A stretch of 55,620 bases of DNA from a bacterium (GTDB lineage: Bacteria > Acidobacteriota > Thermoanaerobaculia > Multivoradales > J023): the NCBI GenBank assembly GCA_024226315.1, contig JAAELT010000522.1, positions 1 through 55,620 on the forward strand. The letters are read 5' to 3'. Of this stretch, positions 24,866 through 33,952 are shown piece by piece. How positions within the stretch are numbered: the stretch's first letter is position 1; each line of letters begins with the position of its first letter. The position numbers and the translations under genes were made by a program. The notes under the pieces were generated by a model. That model had not been told where the DNA came from, did no database searches, and saw only the letters and a list, made by a program, of their open reading frames with translations.

Positions 24866-27800
24866 ATGAAGCGAATCGAGGCCCCCCTTCCCCACCTGTG
24901 TCTGCTGTGTGTCCTATTGCTCGCCCTGCCGGTCTCAGCCGGTGACAAAGCGGACGGCGAGGACGAGACCGAGAAATGGGACGTCTCCGCCCCGCCCGGC
25001 GAGTGGCGCACGATCCAAATCGACACCATCGAGACCACCTGGTCGAACGTCGACGTCAGCCCGGACGGCAAGACCGTCGTCTTCGACATGCTGGGGGATC
25101 TCTACACGATCCCGATCGGCGGCGGCGACGCCACGCCCCTGACCTCGGGCATCGCCTGGGACTTCCAGCCACGGTTCAGCCCCGACGGCTCGGCGGTAGC
25201 CTTCGTCAGCGACCGCGGCGGCGCCAACAACCTGTGGGTCATGGACGCCGACGGCAGTGACCCGAAGGCGGTGACCGAAGAGAAGGAGCACCTGGTGCAC
25301 AACCCGTCCTGGAGCCCGGACGGCGAGTACCTGGTGGCCAAGAAGGACTTCACCTCCCAGCGTTCGATCGCCGCCGGCGAGATCTGGCTGTTCCACACCG
25401 GCGGCGGTGGCGGCCTGCAGGTCACCGAGCGGCCCCACGGGCCCGAAGACCAGAAGACCATGGCGGAGCCGAGTTTCTCGCCCGACGGCCGCTACATCTA
25501 CTTCAGCCAGGACTCGACGCCGGGTCGGGTGTGGCAATACGGCAAGGACTCCACCGGGCAGATCTTCGTCATCCAGCGGCTCGACCGCGAGACCGGGGAG
25601 ATCGAGACCTTCGTCGACGGCCCCGGCGGCTCGGTACGGCCGACGCCGTCTCCCGACGGCAGTACCCTGGCGTTCATCCGGCGCGCGCCGGCGGCCGCGG
25701 GGACTCCGCAGCTCGTGAGCGCCCTCTATCTCAAGGATCTCGAATCGGGCCGAGAATGGCCGGTGTTCGAGCGCTACGAGCGGGACCTGCAGGAGACCTT
25801 CGGCAGCCAGGGCGTCGCCAACGCCTTCGGCTGGACGCCGGACGGCGGCTCGATCGTCTTCTGGACGGCCGGCAGCCTCCACCGGCTGGACGTCGAGAGC
25901 GGCGAGGTCACGCCGATTCCCCTGCGCGTGAAGGCGGAGAAGAAGATCCTGCCGGCGCTGCGGTTCGCCGTCGAGGTGGCGCCGCCCGAGGTCGACGTCC
26001 GCATGCTGCGCTGGGTGCAGCCGATCCCGGGCCAGGGAGGCGCCCTGTTCCAGGCGCTGGGTCACCTGTACGCCGGCGATCCGGCCAACGGAAAACAGAG
26101 GCGCCTGACCTCGCAGGAAGATCACTTCGAGTTTTACCCGTCGCTCTCCCGCGACGGCGAACGCATCGTCTACGTCACCTGGCACGACGAGGAGCTCGGG
26201 TCGGTGCGGATCCTGGAAGGCCCAAAGGCAAACCAGCTGACACTGAGCCCGGGCCACTACGTGGAACCACGGTTCTCGCCGGAAGGCAGCCATGTCGTCT
26301 ACCGCAAGATGACCGGCGGCTACCTGCTGTCCGGAGACTGGTCGATGGACCCGGGCCTGTATCTCGTCTCGGCCAGCGGTGGCGAGCCCACGCGGATCAG
26401 CAAGAGTGGCTTCGCGCCGCACTTCGGGGCCACGGGCGGCCGGGTCTTCTTTTCCGAGCGCGGCGACGGCACAATGCTGTTCAAGAGCGTCGCCACGGAC
26501 GGCCACGAAGAACGTACCCATCTCGAGGGCAAGAAGGTCACCGAGTACAGCTTGTCGCCGGACGGCCGCTGGATCGCCTTCACCCAACAGTACGACGCCT
26601 ACGTGGCGCCCTTCACGCTCACCGGCAGGACGGTCGAGATCGGCCCGAAGATGACGTCGGTGCCGGTAAAGCAGGTCTCGAAGCGCGCCGGCGAGCACCT
26701 GAGGTGGTCCGCGGACAGCGCCACCCTGCACTGGGCCCACGGGCCGAGTCTCTACAGCCGCGAGCTGAAGGACGCTTTTGCCTTTCTGGAAGGCGCTCCC
26801 GAAGAGCTGCCCGAGCCGGTGACCGAAGGCGTCGACCTGAGCTTCAGCGCTCCGGCCGACGTGCCCGGCGAACGGATCGCACTCGTCGGCGCCCGCGTCG
26901 TCACCATGCGCGACGCGCGGGCGCGCCAGGAGGTGATCGAAGACGGCGTGATCGTCGTGCGCGGCAACCGGATCGAGGCCGTCGGGGCGGTAGGCGAGAT
27001 CGAGATCCCGGCCGACGCCGCCCGGTTCGACCTGGTGGGCAGGACCGTCGTCCCCGGCTTTCTGGACGTCCACGCCCACGGGCCCATGTCCAGCGACGAG
27101 ATCACTCCGCAACAGAACTGGGGGCAATACTCCAACCTGGCCTTCGGCGTCACCACCATCCACGACCCCTCCAACGATACCAGCAGCATCTTCGCCGCCG
27201 CCGAGCTGCAGCGCACCGGGCAGATCCTGGCGCCCCGCATCTTCTCCACTGGCACGATCCTCTACGGCGCCCACGCTCCCGGTGCAACCGCCGTCGTCGA
27301 CGACCTCGAAGACGCCCGCTTCCACGTCCGCCGCATGAAGGAGGCCGGGGCGATCTCGGTCAAGAGCTACCAGCAGCCGCGCCGCGAGCAGCGCCAGCAG
27401 CTGATCGCCGCCGGCCGCGAGCTGGGCGTGATGGTGGTGCCCGAGGGCGGCGGCAAGTTCCAGAACAACATGAACATGATCGTCGACGGCCACACCGGCA
27501 TCGAGCACTCGCTGTCGATCGCCCACGTCTACGACGACGTGAAGCAGCTGTGGTCGCAGACGGAGGTCGGCTACACGCCCACCATGGGCGTCTCGTTCGG
27601 CGGCCTGGAAGGAGAGCGCTACTGGTACCAGCACACCGAGGTGTGGAAGAACGAGCGCCTGATGCGCTTCACGCCGCGCTTCCTGGTGGATCCGCGGGCC
27701 ATGCGTCGCACCATGGCGCCGGAGCGGCATTACAACCACCTCAACGTCGCGGCTTTCGCCAAGCAGCTGATCGACCTCGGCGGCTCGGCGCAGGTCGGCG

Positions 27801-28192
27801 CCCACGGCCAGCGCGAGGGGCTCGCGACGCACTGGGAGATGTGGATGTTCGAGCAGGGCGGGTTCACCCCGTGGGAGGCCTTGCGCGCGGCCACCATCGA
27901 CGGCGCCCGCTACGTGGGGCTCGACGGCGACGTCGGCTCGATCGAAGCCGGCAAGCTGGCCGACCTGGTGATCATCGACGGCGATCCGCTCGAGAACCTG
28001 CGCCGCTCCGAGCACGTGGAGTACACCATGTTGGGCGGTCGCCTCTACGAAGCCGCCACCATGAACCAGGTGGCCCCCGAGCGCGTGGAGCGGCGGCCGT
28101 TCTTCTTCGAGCGCACTGATGGCGGCACTGTCCATCCCGCCACCAGCATCCGCATCCGGGCGCTACGTCACCGTCACGGCTGGGCTCACTGA
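24866..28192 (+). CDS. TolB-like propeller fused to amidohydrolase, secreted
   Basis: The start at 24866 gives 1108 residues and a signal peptide ending at VSAGD. The first 650 or so residues are WD40/PD40 propeller repeats (SNVDVSPDGKTVVFD, QPRFSPDGSAVAFVSDRGG, PSWSPDGEYLVA). The C-terminal 430 residues form an amidohydrolase domain: VVPGFLDVHAHG with the HxH pair, VKSYQQ with the likely bridging Lys, GIEHS, and GSIEAGKLADLVIIDGDPLEN. In place of the usual mid-domain His the sequence reads VVPEGGG, so metal binding may differ from classical imidazolonepropionase-type enzymes. Substrate unknown. The last 20 or so residues are basic and may be extra. Confidence 0.88.
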   Translation: MKRIEAPLPHLCLLCVLLLALPVSAGDKADGEDETEKWDVSAPPGEWRTIQIDTIETTWSNVDVSPDGKTVVFDMLGDLYTIPIGGGDATPLTSGIAWDFQPRFSPDGSAVAFVSDRGGANNLWVMDADGSDPKAVTEEKEHLVHNPSWSPDGEYLVAKKDFTSQRSIAAGEIWLFHTGGGGGLQVTERPHGPEDQKTMAEPSFSPDGRYIYFSQDSTPGRVWQYGKDSTGQIFVIQRLDRETGEIETFVDGPGGSVRPTPSPDGSTLAFIRRAPAAAGTPQLVSALYLKDLESGREWPVFERYERDLQETFGSQGVANAFGWTPDGGSIVFWTAGSLHRLDVESGEVTPIPLRVKAEKKILPALRFAVEVAPPEVDVRMLRWVQPIPGQGGALFQALGHLYAGDPANGKQRRLTSQEDHFEFYPSLSRDGERIVYVTWHDEELGSVRILEGPKANQLTLSPGHYVEPRFSPEGSHVVYRKMTGGYLLSGDWSMDPGLYLVSASGGEPTRISKSGFAPHFGATGGRVFFSERGDGTMLFKSVATDGHEERTHLEGKKVTEYSLSPDGRWIAFTQQYDAYVAPFTLTGRTVEIGPKMTSVPVKQVSKRAGEHLRWSADSATLHWAHGPSLYSRELKDAFAFLEGAPEELPEPVTEGVDLSFSAPADVPGERIALVGARVVTMRDARARQEVIEDGVIVVRGNRIEAVGAVGEIEIPADAARFDLVGRTVVPGFLDVHAHGPMSSDEITPQQNWGQYSNLAFGVTTIHDPSNDTSSIFAAAELQRTGQILAPRIFSTGTILYGAHAPGATAVVDDLEDARFHVRRMKEAGAISVKSYQQPRREQRQQLIAAGRELGVMVVPEGGGKFQNNMNMIVDGHTGIEHSLSIAHVYDDVKQLWSQTEVGYTPTMGVSFGGLEGERYWYQHTEVWKNERLMRFTPRFLVDPRAMRRTMAPERHYNHLNVAAFAKQLIDLGGSAQVGAHGQREGLATHWEMWMFEQGGFTPWEALRAATIDGARYVGLDGDVGSIEAGKLADLVIIDGDPLENLRRSEHVEYTMLGGRLYEAATMNQVAPERVERRPFFFERTDGGTVHPATSIRIRALRHRHGWAH

Positions 28193-28221
28193 AGTTGAAA
28201 CCAACCGAGCCTGTCGGTTCG

Positions 28222-28268
28222 TTGACTACATCTCGATGCATTCATATAATTGATCGAGTGAATGCATC
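28222..28268 (+). promoter_or_regulatory. vapBC promoter with inverted-repeat operator
   Basis: TTGACT (28222-28227) and TATAAT (28245-28250) are 17 bp apart, a near-perfect sigma-70 promoter. GATGCATTCA (28235-28244) and TGAATGCATC (28259-28268) form a perfect 10-bp inverted repeat around the -10 box. This is the expected place for VapB or VapBC autorepression. Confidence 0.88.
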
Positions 28269-28278
28269 GGAGATGATC

Positions 28279-28530
28279 ATGCAGCACCTGACCGTTCGGA
28301 AAATCCCCGCAGATCTCGCGAAAGCCCTCGAAGTCGAGAAACACAGGCGCCGTTTGTCGCTCAATCAGACAGTGATCGAGCTGCTCCGACAGAGTCTGGG
28401 TGTTGGGGTGGGCCGCAAGCGTTCGAATGGCCTTGCTCGCCTAGCCGGTACCTGGACACGCGAAGAACACGAGCAGTTCGAAGCCGCCGTTGCGGTCACC
28501 GAAGAGATCGACGAGGAGCTGTGGCATTGA
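28279..28530 (+). CDS. vapB: VapB-type antitoxin (ribbon-helix-helix)
   Basis: The start at 28279 is preferred because GGAG lies six bases upstream; GTG 28258 and ATG 28273 are alternatives. The 83 residues begin MQHLTVRKIPADLAKALEVEKHRRRLSLNQTVIELL, a ribbon-helix-helix domain of the FitA/VapB class. The acidic C-terminal tail (REEHEQFEAAVAVTEEIDEELW) should block the PIN active site. The stop overlaps the toxin start (TGGCATTGA), so translation is coupled. A perfect inverted repeat upstream supports autoregulation. Confidence 0.88.
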   Translation: MQHLTVRKIPADLAKALEVEKHRRRLSLNQTVIELLRQSLGVGVGRKRSNGLARLAGTWTREEHEQFEAAVAVTEEIDEELWH

Positions 28531-28934
28531 GCCGCTATGTGCTCGACACCTCAGCCTACAGCTACTTCAAACGCGGTGATCCGCAGGTCGTGAATCTCAT
28601 CGACAGCGCTGAGTGGCTGGGCATACCGCTAGTGACCGTCGGAGAGTTGGAGGTCGGCTTCCTTCTCGGAATGCCCGAGCTGCTCGAAGAGAACCGCGAG
28701 ACTCTGCTCGAGCTCATGGACGATCCGGTCGTCGAGGATCTCGGCCTCGACCATGAGGTGAGTCGAATCTACGCCGAGATCCTCGTCAGCTTGCGTCGAG
28801 CGGGAACCCCGATACCGACGAACGACATCTGGATTGCCGCGATCGCTGCCCGTGCCGGAGCGATCGTTCTCACCTACGACACCCACTTCCATGACATCCA
28901 GCGGATCGGCTCCATCGTCCTGACCCCGCCCTGA
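28521..28934 (+). CDS. vapC: VapC-type PIN-domain ribonuclease toxin
   Basis: The protein has 137 residues from GTG 28521; TTG 28527, overlapping the vapB stop, is an alternative. The four PIN acidic residues are present: Asp in LDTSAYS, Glu in VGELEVG, Asp in TNDIWIAAIA and Asp in LTYDTHFHD. VapC toxins cut tRNA or rRNA when free of VapB. The two genes overlap and share the operator-bearing promoter at 28222. Confidence 0.92.
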   Translation: MALSRYVLDTSAYSYFKRGDPQVVNLIDSAEWLGIPLVTVGELEVGFLLGMPELLEENRETLLELMDDPVVEDLGLDHEVSRIYAEILVSLRRAGTPIPTNDIWIAAIAARAGAIVLTYDTHFHDIQRIGSIVLTPP

Positions 28935-29075
28935 TCAGGCACCTCCTGTCCAGGGTCAGTTACGGCCAGGAAGCCAGGAGGTTGTGAGAGAAGCGAACTT
29001 CGCGCGCCCCGAATCCGTCATCTGGGTTAACCGTCCAAACGCCTCGAACATTGCCACGAGGTGAAGGGAGACCCC

Positions 29076-31520
29076 ATGCACGACCTCGTCCGCGATCTGC
29101 GCCTCGCCGTCCGCATGCTGGCCCGCAAGCCCGGGCTCAGCGCCCTCGCCGTGGTCTCGCTCGCCCTCGGCATCGGCGTCAACAGCTCGATCTTCACCCT
29201 GGTCAACGCCGTCCTGCTGCGCGAGCTGCCGATCGACGAGCCCGAGCGGGTGGTCGAGGTCTACACCAGCGATTCGGGTGGCTTCCGCTGGGCCACGACT
29301 TCGTACCCGGACTATCTCGATCTGCGCCGGGAGTCGAGTGTCTTCTCCGAGCTCGCGGCGGTGGCGGCGACTTTCGTAACCCACGACGACGGTGAGCGGA
29401 CCGAGGTGCTGTTCGGCGAGGAAGTGAGCGGCAACTTCTTCGACCTGCTGGGGCTGCCGCTGGCCCTCGGCCGCGGTTTCGAGCCGCTCGAGGAGACCCC
29501 CGGCGCCCACCCCGTGGTGGTGCTTGGCAACGGCTTCTGGCGCCAGCGCTTCGGCGCCGACCGCGATGTGCTCGGCCAGACGCTGGCGCTCAACGGCATC
29601 GACTTCCGCGTCATCGGCGTCGCGCCGGCGGAATACCGGGCGAGCCTGTCCGGCTTGACGGCCGACTTCTGGATCCCGGTGGCGATGCACGACGCCATGT
29701 CCGAGGACGCCTCGCTCGATCGGCGCGGCAGCCGGTCGCTGTTCCTGAAGGGGCGGCTGGCCCCGGGGGTGGCGCTGGAAACGGCACAGGCCGAGCTCGA
29801 CCTGCTCGCGGCGCGCCTCGCCGAAGCCTACCCCGAGACCAACGAGGGCCGGGAGCTGACCGCGGTGCCGTCTACCGAGGTGGCGATCAACCCGGGCGTC
29901 GACGGGCCGCTGTTCGGCGTCGCCGGCCTGCTGCTGGTAGTCGTCGCCCTGGTGCTCTTGATCGCTTGCTCGAACATCGCCAACCTACTGCTGGCGCGCG
30001 CCGCGGACCGCCGGCGCGAGATCGCCGTGCGCCTCGCCCTGGGCTCGAGCCGCGGCCGTCTGATCCGTCAGCTGCTGGTCGAGGGCCTGGTGCTGGCCGC
30101 GGCCGGCGCGGCGCTCGGTCTGCTCTTCGCGCTGTGGACGTCGCGGCTCATCGTCGGCTTCCAGCCGCCCTTGCCGATCGCCATCGCGCTCGATCTCGGT
30201 CTCGACCTGCGGGTCTTTGGCTTCACCCTCGTCCTGGGACTCCTGGCGGGCCTGCTCTGCGGCCTGGCACCGGCGCTCCAGGCATCGAGGGCCGACCTGG
30301 TGGCGGCGATCAAGAACGAGTCGGCAAGCCTGCGTCGGGGCACCCGCCGCTTCGGCCTGCAGGGCGCCCTGGTCGTGGCCCAGGTGGCGCTGACCACGGT
30401 GCTCCTGGTTGGCGCCGGCCTGTTCGTGCGCAGCCTGGCGAGCGCCCAGGCCACCGACACGGGCTTCTCTCTCGAGCGCGGCGCCGCCGTCGCCATCGGC
30501 CTCGGCTTCGGCGGGCGCTACTCGGAAGAAGAAGGCAGGATCTTCCAGCGCCAGCTGCGGGAGGTCGTCGCCGCGACGCCCGGGATTAAGAGCGCCTCGT
30601 GGGCCGGGTACCTGCCGCTGTCGTTCGTGGTCAACAGTCGCGACGTGCAGCTCGAAGGGCAGGAAGAGGTGCCCGAGGACGAGTGGCCGGAGGTCGACAC
30701 CGTACGCGCGGGCCCGGGCTACTTCGAGACCCTCGGGATCCCGCTGACGCGCGGACGCGGCTTCGACGATCGTGACGGTGCCCAGGCGCCGCCCGTGGTG
30801 GTGGTCAACGAAGCGCTGGCCGAAAAGCACTGGCCGGGCGAAGAGCCGCTGGGCAAGCGCCTCCGCTTCGCCGACGACGCGCCCTGGGCCGAGGTGGTGG
30901 GCGTTGCCCGCACCGGCAAGTACCGCACGCTGGGCGAAGACGCGCGGCCCTTCGTCTACCGCTGCCACCTGCAGGACTACTCGTCGCTGATGACCCTGGT
31001 GGTGGCGAGCGACGACGAAGAGGCCGCGCTGACCGCGCTGCGCCGCGAGCTCGAAGCACTCGATCCCCGGGTGCCGATCTTCGACCAGCGCCTGATCAGC
31101 GAGCACCTGGACGTGGCACTCTTTCCAGCGCGCATGGGGGCCGCCCTGCTGGCGGCGTTCGGCGTCCTGGGGCTGGTGCTGGCGTCCGTCGGCCTCTACG
31201 GCGTGGTCGCCTACTCGGTGTCCCGGCGCACCCGCGAGGTCGGCATCCGCATGGCGATCGGCGCCCGCCGCGCCGACGTGCTGTCGCTGGTGACCCGCGA
31301 GGGAATGGTGCTCGTCGCGGTCGGACTGGCGCTGGGCATCGGCGCGGCGCTGTTCGCGGCGCGGGCGCTGGGCAGCCTGCTCTATGGCATCACGCCGCAC
31401 GATCCGCTGACCTTCGCCACGGTGGCGACGATCCTGGCCACGGTGGCCCTCGCCGCCAACCTGCTGCCTGCACGGCGGGCGACCCAGGTCGATCCCATGG
31501 AGGCGCTGCGGTACGAGTAG
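29076..31520 (+). CDS. ADOP-type ABC permease (duplicated FtsX/MacB)
   Basis: The start at 29076 follows AAGGGAGA; GTG 29061 would run through that ribosome site. The 814 residues hold two permease halves. Each has a membrane segment, a MacB_PCD periplasmic domain and an FtsX domain: AVRMLARKPGLSALAVVSLALGIGVNS then IACSNIANLLLARAADRRREIAVRLALG, and later QGALVVAQVALTTVLLVGAGLFVRS then SRRTREVGIRMAIGARR. It ends MEALRYE, as in the partial permease at base 1. ADOP proteins are abundant in Acidobacteria and are usually orphan or paired with a separate ATPase; none is adjacent here. Confidence 0.94.
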   Translation: MHDLVRDLRLAVRMLARKPGLSALAVVSLALGIGVNSSIFTLVNAVLLRELPIDEPERVVEVYTSDSGGFRWATTSYPDYLDLRRESSVFSELAAVAATFVTHDDGERTEVLFGEEVSGNFFDLLGLPLALGRGFEPLEETPGAHPVVVLGNGFWRQRFGADRDVLGQTLALNGIDFRVIGVAPAEYRASLSGLTADFWIPVAMHDAMSEDASLDRRGSRSLFLKGRLAPGVALETAQAELDLLAARLAEAYPETNEGRELTAVPSTEVAINPGVDGPLFGVAGLLLVVVALVLLIACSNIANLLLARAADRRREIAVRLALGSSRGRLIRQLLVEGLVLAAAGAALGLLFALWTSRLIVGFQPPLPIAIALDLGLDLRVFGFTLVLGLLAGLLCGLAPALQASRADLVAAIKNESASLRRGTRRFGLQGALVVAQVALTTVLLVGAGLFVRSLASAQATDTGFSLERGAAVAIGLGFGGRYSEEEGRIFQRQLREVVAATPGIKSASWAGYLPLSFVVNSRDVQLEGQEEVPEDEWPEVDTVRAGPGYFETLGIPLTRGRGFDDRDGAQAPPVVVVNEALAEKHWPGEEPLGKRLRFADDAPWAEVVGVARTGKYRTLGEDARPFVYRCHLQDYSSLMTLVVASDDEEAALTALRRELEALDPRVPIFDQRLISEHLDVALFPARMGAALLAAFGVLGLVLASVGLYGVVAYSVSRRTREVGIRMAIGARRADVLSLVTREGMVLVAVGLALGIGAALFAARALGSLLYGITPHDPLTFATVATILATVALAANLLPARRATQVDPMEALRYE

Positions 31521-31561
31521 CTTGATCGTCGATCGGCAATATAATGACGGTCGGCCCCATC

Positions 31562-32335
31562 ATGACCGACCGCTATCTCCTCGCTCCGTTCTTCCTCGAC
31601 GAGCCCCTGCCGGGGCTCGAATCGCTGGCCACGTCCGACTGGCGCGTGTGTCGTCCCGAGCTGCCCGAGAGCACGATCCAGGAGCGCATCTCGGCGATCC
31701 ACCGCCCGCTCGCCGAGCTGGTGGCCGAGGCGGTGGAGGCCGGCGAGCGGCCGATCGCGGTGGTCGGCGACTGCTGCGCGTCGATCGCCGTCGCCGCCGG
31801 CCTGGCGCGCGCCGGGGTCGAGCCGGTGCTGGTCTGGCTCGACGCCCATGGCGACTTCAACACCTGGGACACGACCCCCAGCGGCTTTCTCGGCGGCATG
31901 CCGCTGGCCATGCTCACCGGCCGAGGCGATCCGACACTGATGGACGCCGTGGGCCGGGCGCCGCTTTTGGACGATCGCGTGGTGCTCACCGACGCCCGCG
32001 ATCTGGACCCCGCGGAACGCCTGCTGCTCGAGGGATCGGAGGTGAGGCACCTGAGAGATCCGCGGGACCTGCTCGAGCAAACCTTGCCCGGCGGCGCGCT
32101 GTGGATCCACTTCGACGTCGACGTCATCGACCCGCTGGACGCTCCGGCGGTCCTCTATCCGGCACCGGGTGGCCTTCGGGCCGGGCGGCTCGAGCAGGTC
32201 TTTCGCCAGCTCGCCGAGCGCCGTCTGATCGCCGCCATCTCCCACTCCACGTGGAGTCCCGGCCTGGACCCGGACGGCCAGACCCGCCAGGTCTGCCTCC
32301 GGCTGCTGGACGCACTGCTCGGCACGGATCCCTGA
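31562..32335 (+). CDS. arginase/agmatinase-superfamily protein
   Basis: The protein has 257 residues from ATG 31562. ATG 31544 is rejected because it overlaps a TATAAT box (31540-31545). The ureohydrolase signatures are VWLDAHGDFNT (metal Asp, His, Asp) and HFDVDVIDP (metal Asp pair). The first metal-ligand motif, normally GGDHS, reads VGDCCAS, so His is replaced by Cys. Some members of the superfamily have this form, and the activity on arginine, agmatine or formimidoylglutamate is uncertain. No related pathway gene is adjacent. Confidence 0.82.
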   Translation: MTDRYLLAPFFLDEPLPGLESLATSDWRVCRPELPESTIQERISAIHRPLAELVAEAVEAGERPIAVVGDCCASIAVAAGLARAGVEPVLVWLDAHGDFNTWDTTPSGFLGGMPLAMLTGRGDPTLMDAVGRAPLLDDRVVLTDARDLDPAERLLLEGSEVRHLRDPRDLLEQTLPGGALWIHFDVDVIDPLDAPAVLYPAPGGLRAGRLEQVFRQLAERRLIAAISHSTWSPGLDPDGQTRQVCLRLLDALLGTDP

Positions 32336-32399
32336 CGCGGCACCGCGCCAGCAGCCCTCTGCTCATGGCAGCGACGTAAAAGTATTGCATTGCGTGCAT

Positions 32400-32517
32400 T
32401 TGACAAGGTGTCTGCCGCTTGGACTAAAATCCTGCTCGGTCTCAGGTCTATCAGCCGCGAGCGAAAGCCATGCGCGGGCTGTTCGCGGCGTTTAGTACCC
32501 CGGAGCTAGTGCGGGGT
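32400..32517 (+). promoter_or_regulatory. promoter and structured 5' leader of the NtrC-type regulator
   Basis: TTGACA (32400-32405) and TAAAAT (32425-32430) are 19 bp apart. The transcript would then fold a two-tier stem at 32455-32488 (CCGCGA with TCGCGG, inner AGCC with GGCT) and a hairpin ACCCCG-CGGGGT at 32497-32517, shortly before the ribosome site. It does not match a riboswitch class that I can recognise. The structure is inferred by eye. Confidence 0.5.
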
Positions 32518-32545
32518 CTGGGGAGCTTTTCTGGAGCTCACACCA

Positions 32546-33919
32546 ATGGCACGAAGTACTGTCCTCTTCGTCGACGATGACCTCGTAGACCGCATGGCCC
32601 TGCGCAGGCAGCTCGGCGCCCGCTATGACATGGTGGAAGCGGCGACCTGCGCCGAGGCCGAGCAGCGACTGAGGGCCGGCCGGCCGGAGGCCGTCGTACT
32701 CGACTACCGCCTGCCCGACGGCGATGGTTGGGCCCTGCTCGAGCGCTTGCGCTCGACCGACCCCGAGCTGCCGGTGGTGCTGGTCAGCGGTCACGGCACG
32801 ATCGAGCTCGCGGTCGAGTCGATGGGGCGCGGGGCCGACCATTTCCTGGCCAAGCCACTCGATCCCGACGCTCTGGCGGCAATTCTAGAACGATGCATCC
32901 AAGAGCGGCAGCTCCGCAAGCGGGCGACCGAGCCGGCAGGGCAATCGTCTCGCTCGCGGGAGCGGGACGGCCAGATCAGGCCCGATCCGTTCCGTGGCGC
33001 CAGCCCCGCTATCAGCCTCCTGGCGGAGCGCGCGCGCAAGGTGGCCGCAGCCGACCGACCGGTACTGCTAATTGGCGAGACCGGGTGCGGTAAGGGAGTC
33101 CTCGCCCGTTGGCTTCACGACAACGGCGCACAGTCCGGCGAGCCGTTCGTCGAGCTCAATTGCGCCGGTCTCAAGACCGAGCTGCTGGAGAACGAGCTCT
33201 TCGGTCACGCCAAAGGGGCCTTCACCGGCGCCGGCGAGACCAAGCCGGGGCTCCTGGAGGTCGCCGACGGTGGCACGCTGTTTCTCGACGAGATTGCCGA
33301 CATGGATCGCGCGATCCAGGCGAAACTGCTGAAAGTGCTCGAGGAGCAGACCTTCCGCCGTCTCGGCGGGGTGCGCGACCGCAACGTCGAGGTGCGCTTG
33401 ATCGCCGCCAGCCAACAGCCACTCGACCGCCTGGTGCGGGCCAAGCTCTTCCGCCGCGACCTCTACTTCCGCCTGAACACCCTGACGCTCGAGATCCCGC
33501 CCCTGCGCGAACGGTGGGAGGACATTCCCGCTCTGGCGGCCTACTTCCTCGATAGGCTCGGCCACGAGGTCGGCCAACCCGACCTGGGGCTGTCGGCCGA
33601 CGCGGTCGAAGCGCTGACTCGCCACGCCTGGCCAGGCAACATCCGCGAGCTCCGCAATGTCCTGGAACGGGCGGTGCTGCTCGGCGCCGCCGACACTCTC
33701 GAAGCCGACGACCTGCAGCTCGAGAGCGCCCTGGGCGGCGGCCCGACAGGCAAGGACACCGCGTCGATCACCCTCGCCGAGCTCGAGCGGCTCCACATCC
33801 GCGACGTGTTGGAGCGCCAGCGAGGATCCATGTCGCGGGCCGCCCAGACGCTCGGTATCTCGCGATCCACCCTCTACGAAAAAGTCAAGAGACACGGCAT
33901 CGAGCCGCCCGGCCGCTGA
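32546..33919 (+). CDS. NtrC-family sigma-54-dependent response regulator
   Basis: The protein has 457 residues. The receiver domain (FVDDD, phosphorylation site Asp53 in VVLDYRLPDGDGW, Lys in LAKPLD) is followed by a linker and the AAA+ domain: Walker A GETGCGKG, GAFTGA loop (GHAKGAFTGAGETKPG), Walker B GGTLFLDEIADM, and an arginine-finger region near KLFRRDLYFRLN. A Fis-type helix-turn-helix ends the protein (MSRAAQTLGISRSTLYEKVKRHGI). It should activate sigma-54 promoters after phosphorylation. No histidine kinase is adjacent, so it is an orphan within the window. Confidence 0.95.
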   Translation: MARSTVLFVDDDLVDRMALRRQLGARYDMVEAATCAEAEQRLRAGRPEAVVLDYRLPDGDGWALLERLRSTDPELPVVLVSGHGTIELAVESMGRGADHFLAKPLDPDALAAILERCIQERQLRKRATEPAGQSSRSRERDGQIRPDPFRGASPAISLLAERARKVAAADRPVLLIGETGCGKGVLARWLHDNGAQSGEPFVELNCAGLKTELLENELFGHAKGAFTGAGETKPGLLEVADGGTLFLDEIADMDRAIQAKLLKVLEEQTFRRLGGVRDRNVEVRLIAASQQPLDRLVRAKLFRRDLYFRLNTLTLEIPPLRERWEDIPALAAYFLDRLGHEVGQPDLGLSADAVEALTRHAWPGNIRELRNVLERAVLLGAADTLEADDLQLESALGGGPTGKDTASITLAELERLHIRDVLERQRGSMSRAAQTLGISRSTLYEKVKRHGIEPPGR

Positions 33920-33923
33920 CCGG

Positions 33924-33946
33924 AATCCGGACCGGGTGTCCGGATT
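33924..33946. terminator. inverted repeat just after the NtrC-type gene
   Basis: AATCCGGAC and GTCCGGATT form a perfect 9-bp stem around CGGGT, starting four bases after the stop. Inside it, GTCCG-GATTT-CGGAC (33938-33952) is a second, alternative inverted repeat. There is no T-run, so it is either a terminator-like hairpin or a binding site. Confidence 0.5.
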
Positions 33947-33952
33947 TCGGAC

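Noticed and set aside
24935..28135. 1066-codon open frame on the minus strand opposite the propeller-amidohydrolase
   Set aside because: It lies wholly antisense to a gene with clear domains, has no ribosome site or recognisable domain, and long antisense frames are expected at this GC content. The same applies to minus frames at 15501-17543, 29985-31400 and 46976-48700.
32440..32545. Cyclic-di-GMP riboswitch
   Set aside because: A GCGAAAGC-like tetraloop is present, but the conserved GGCAAACC and receptor parts are not.
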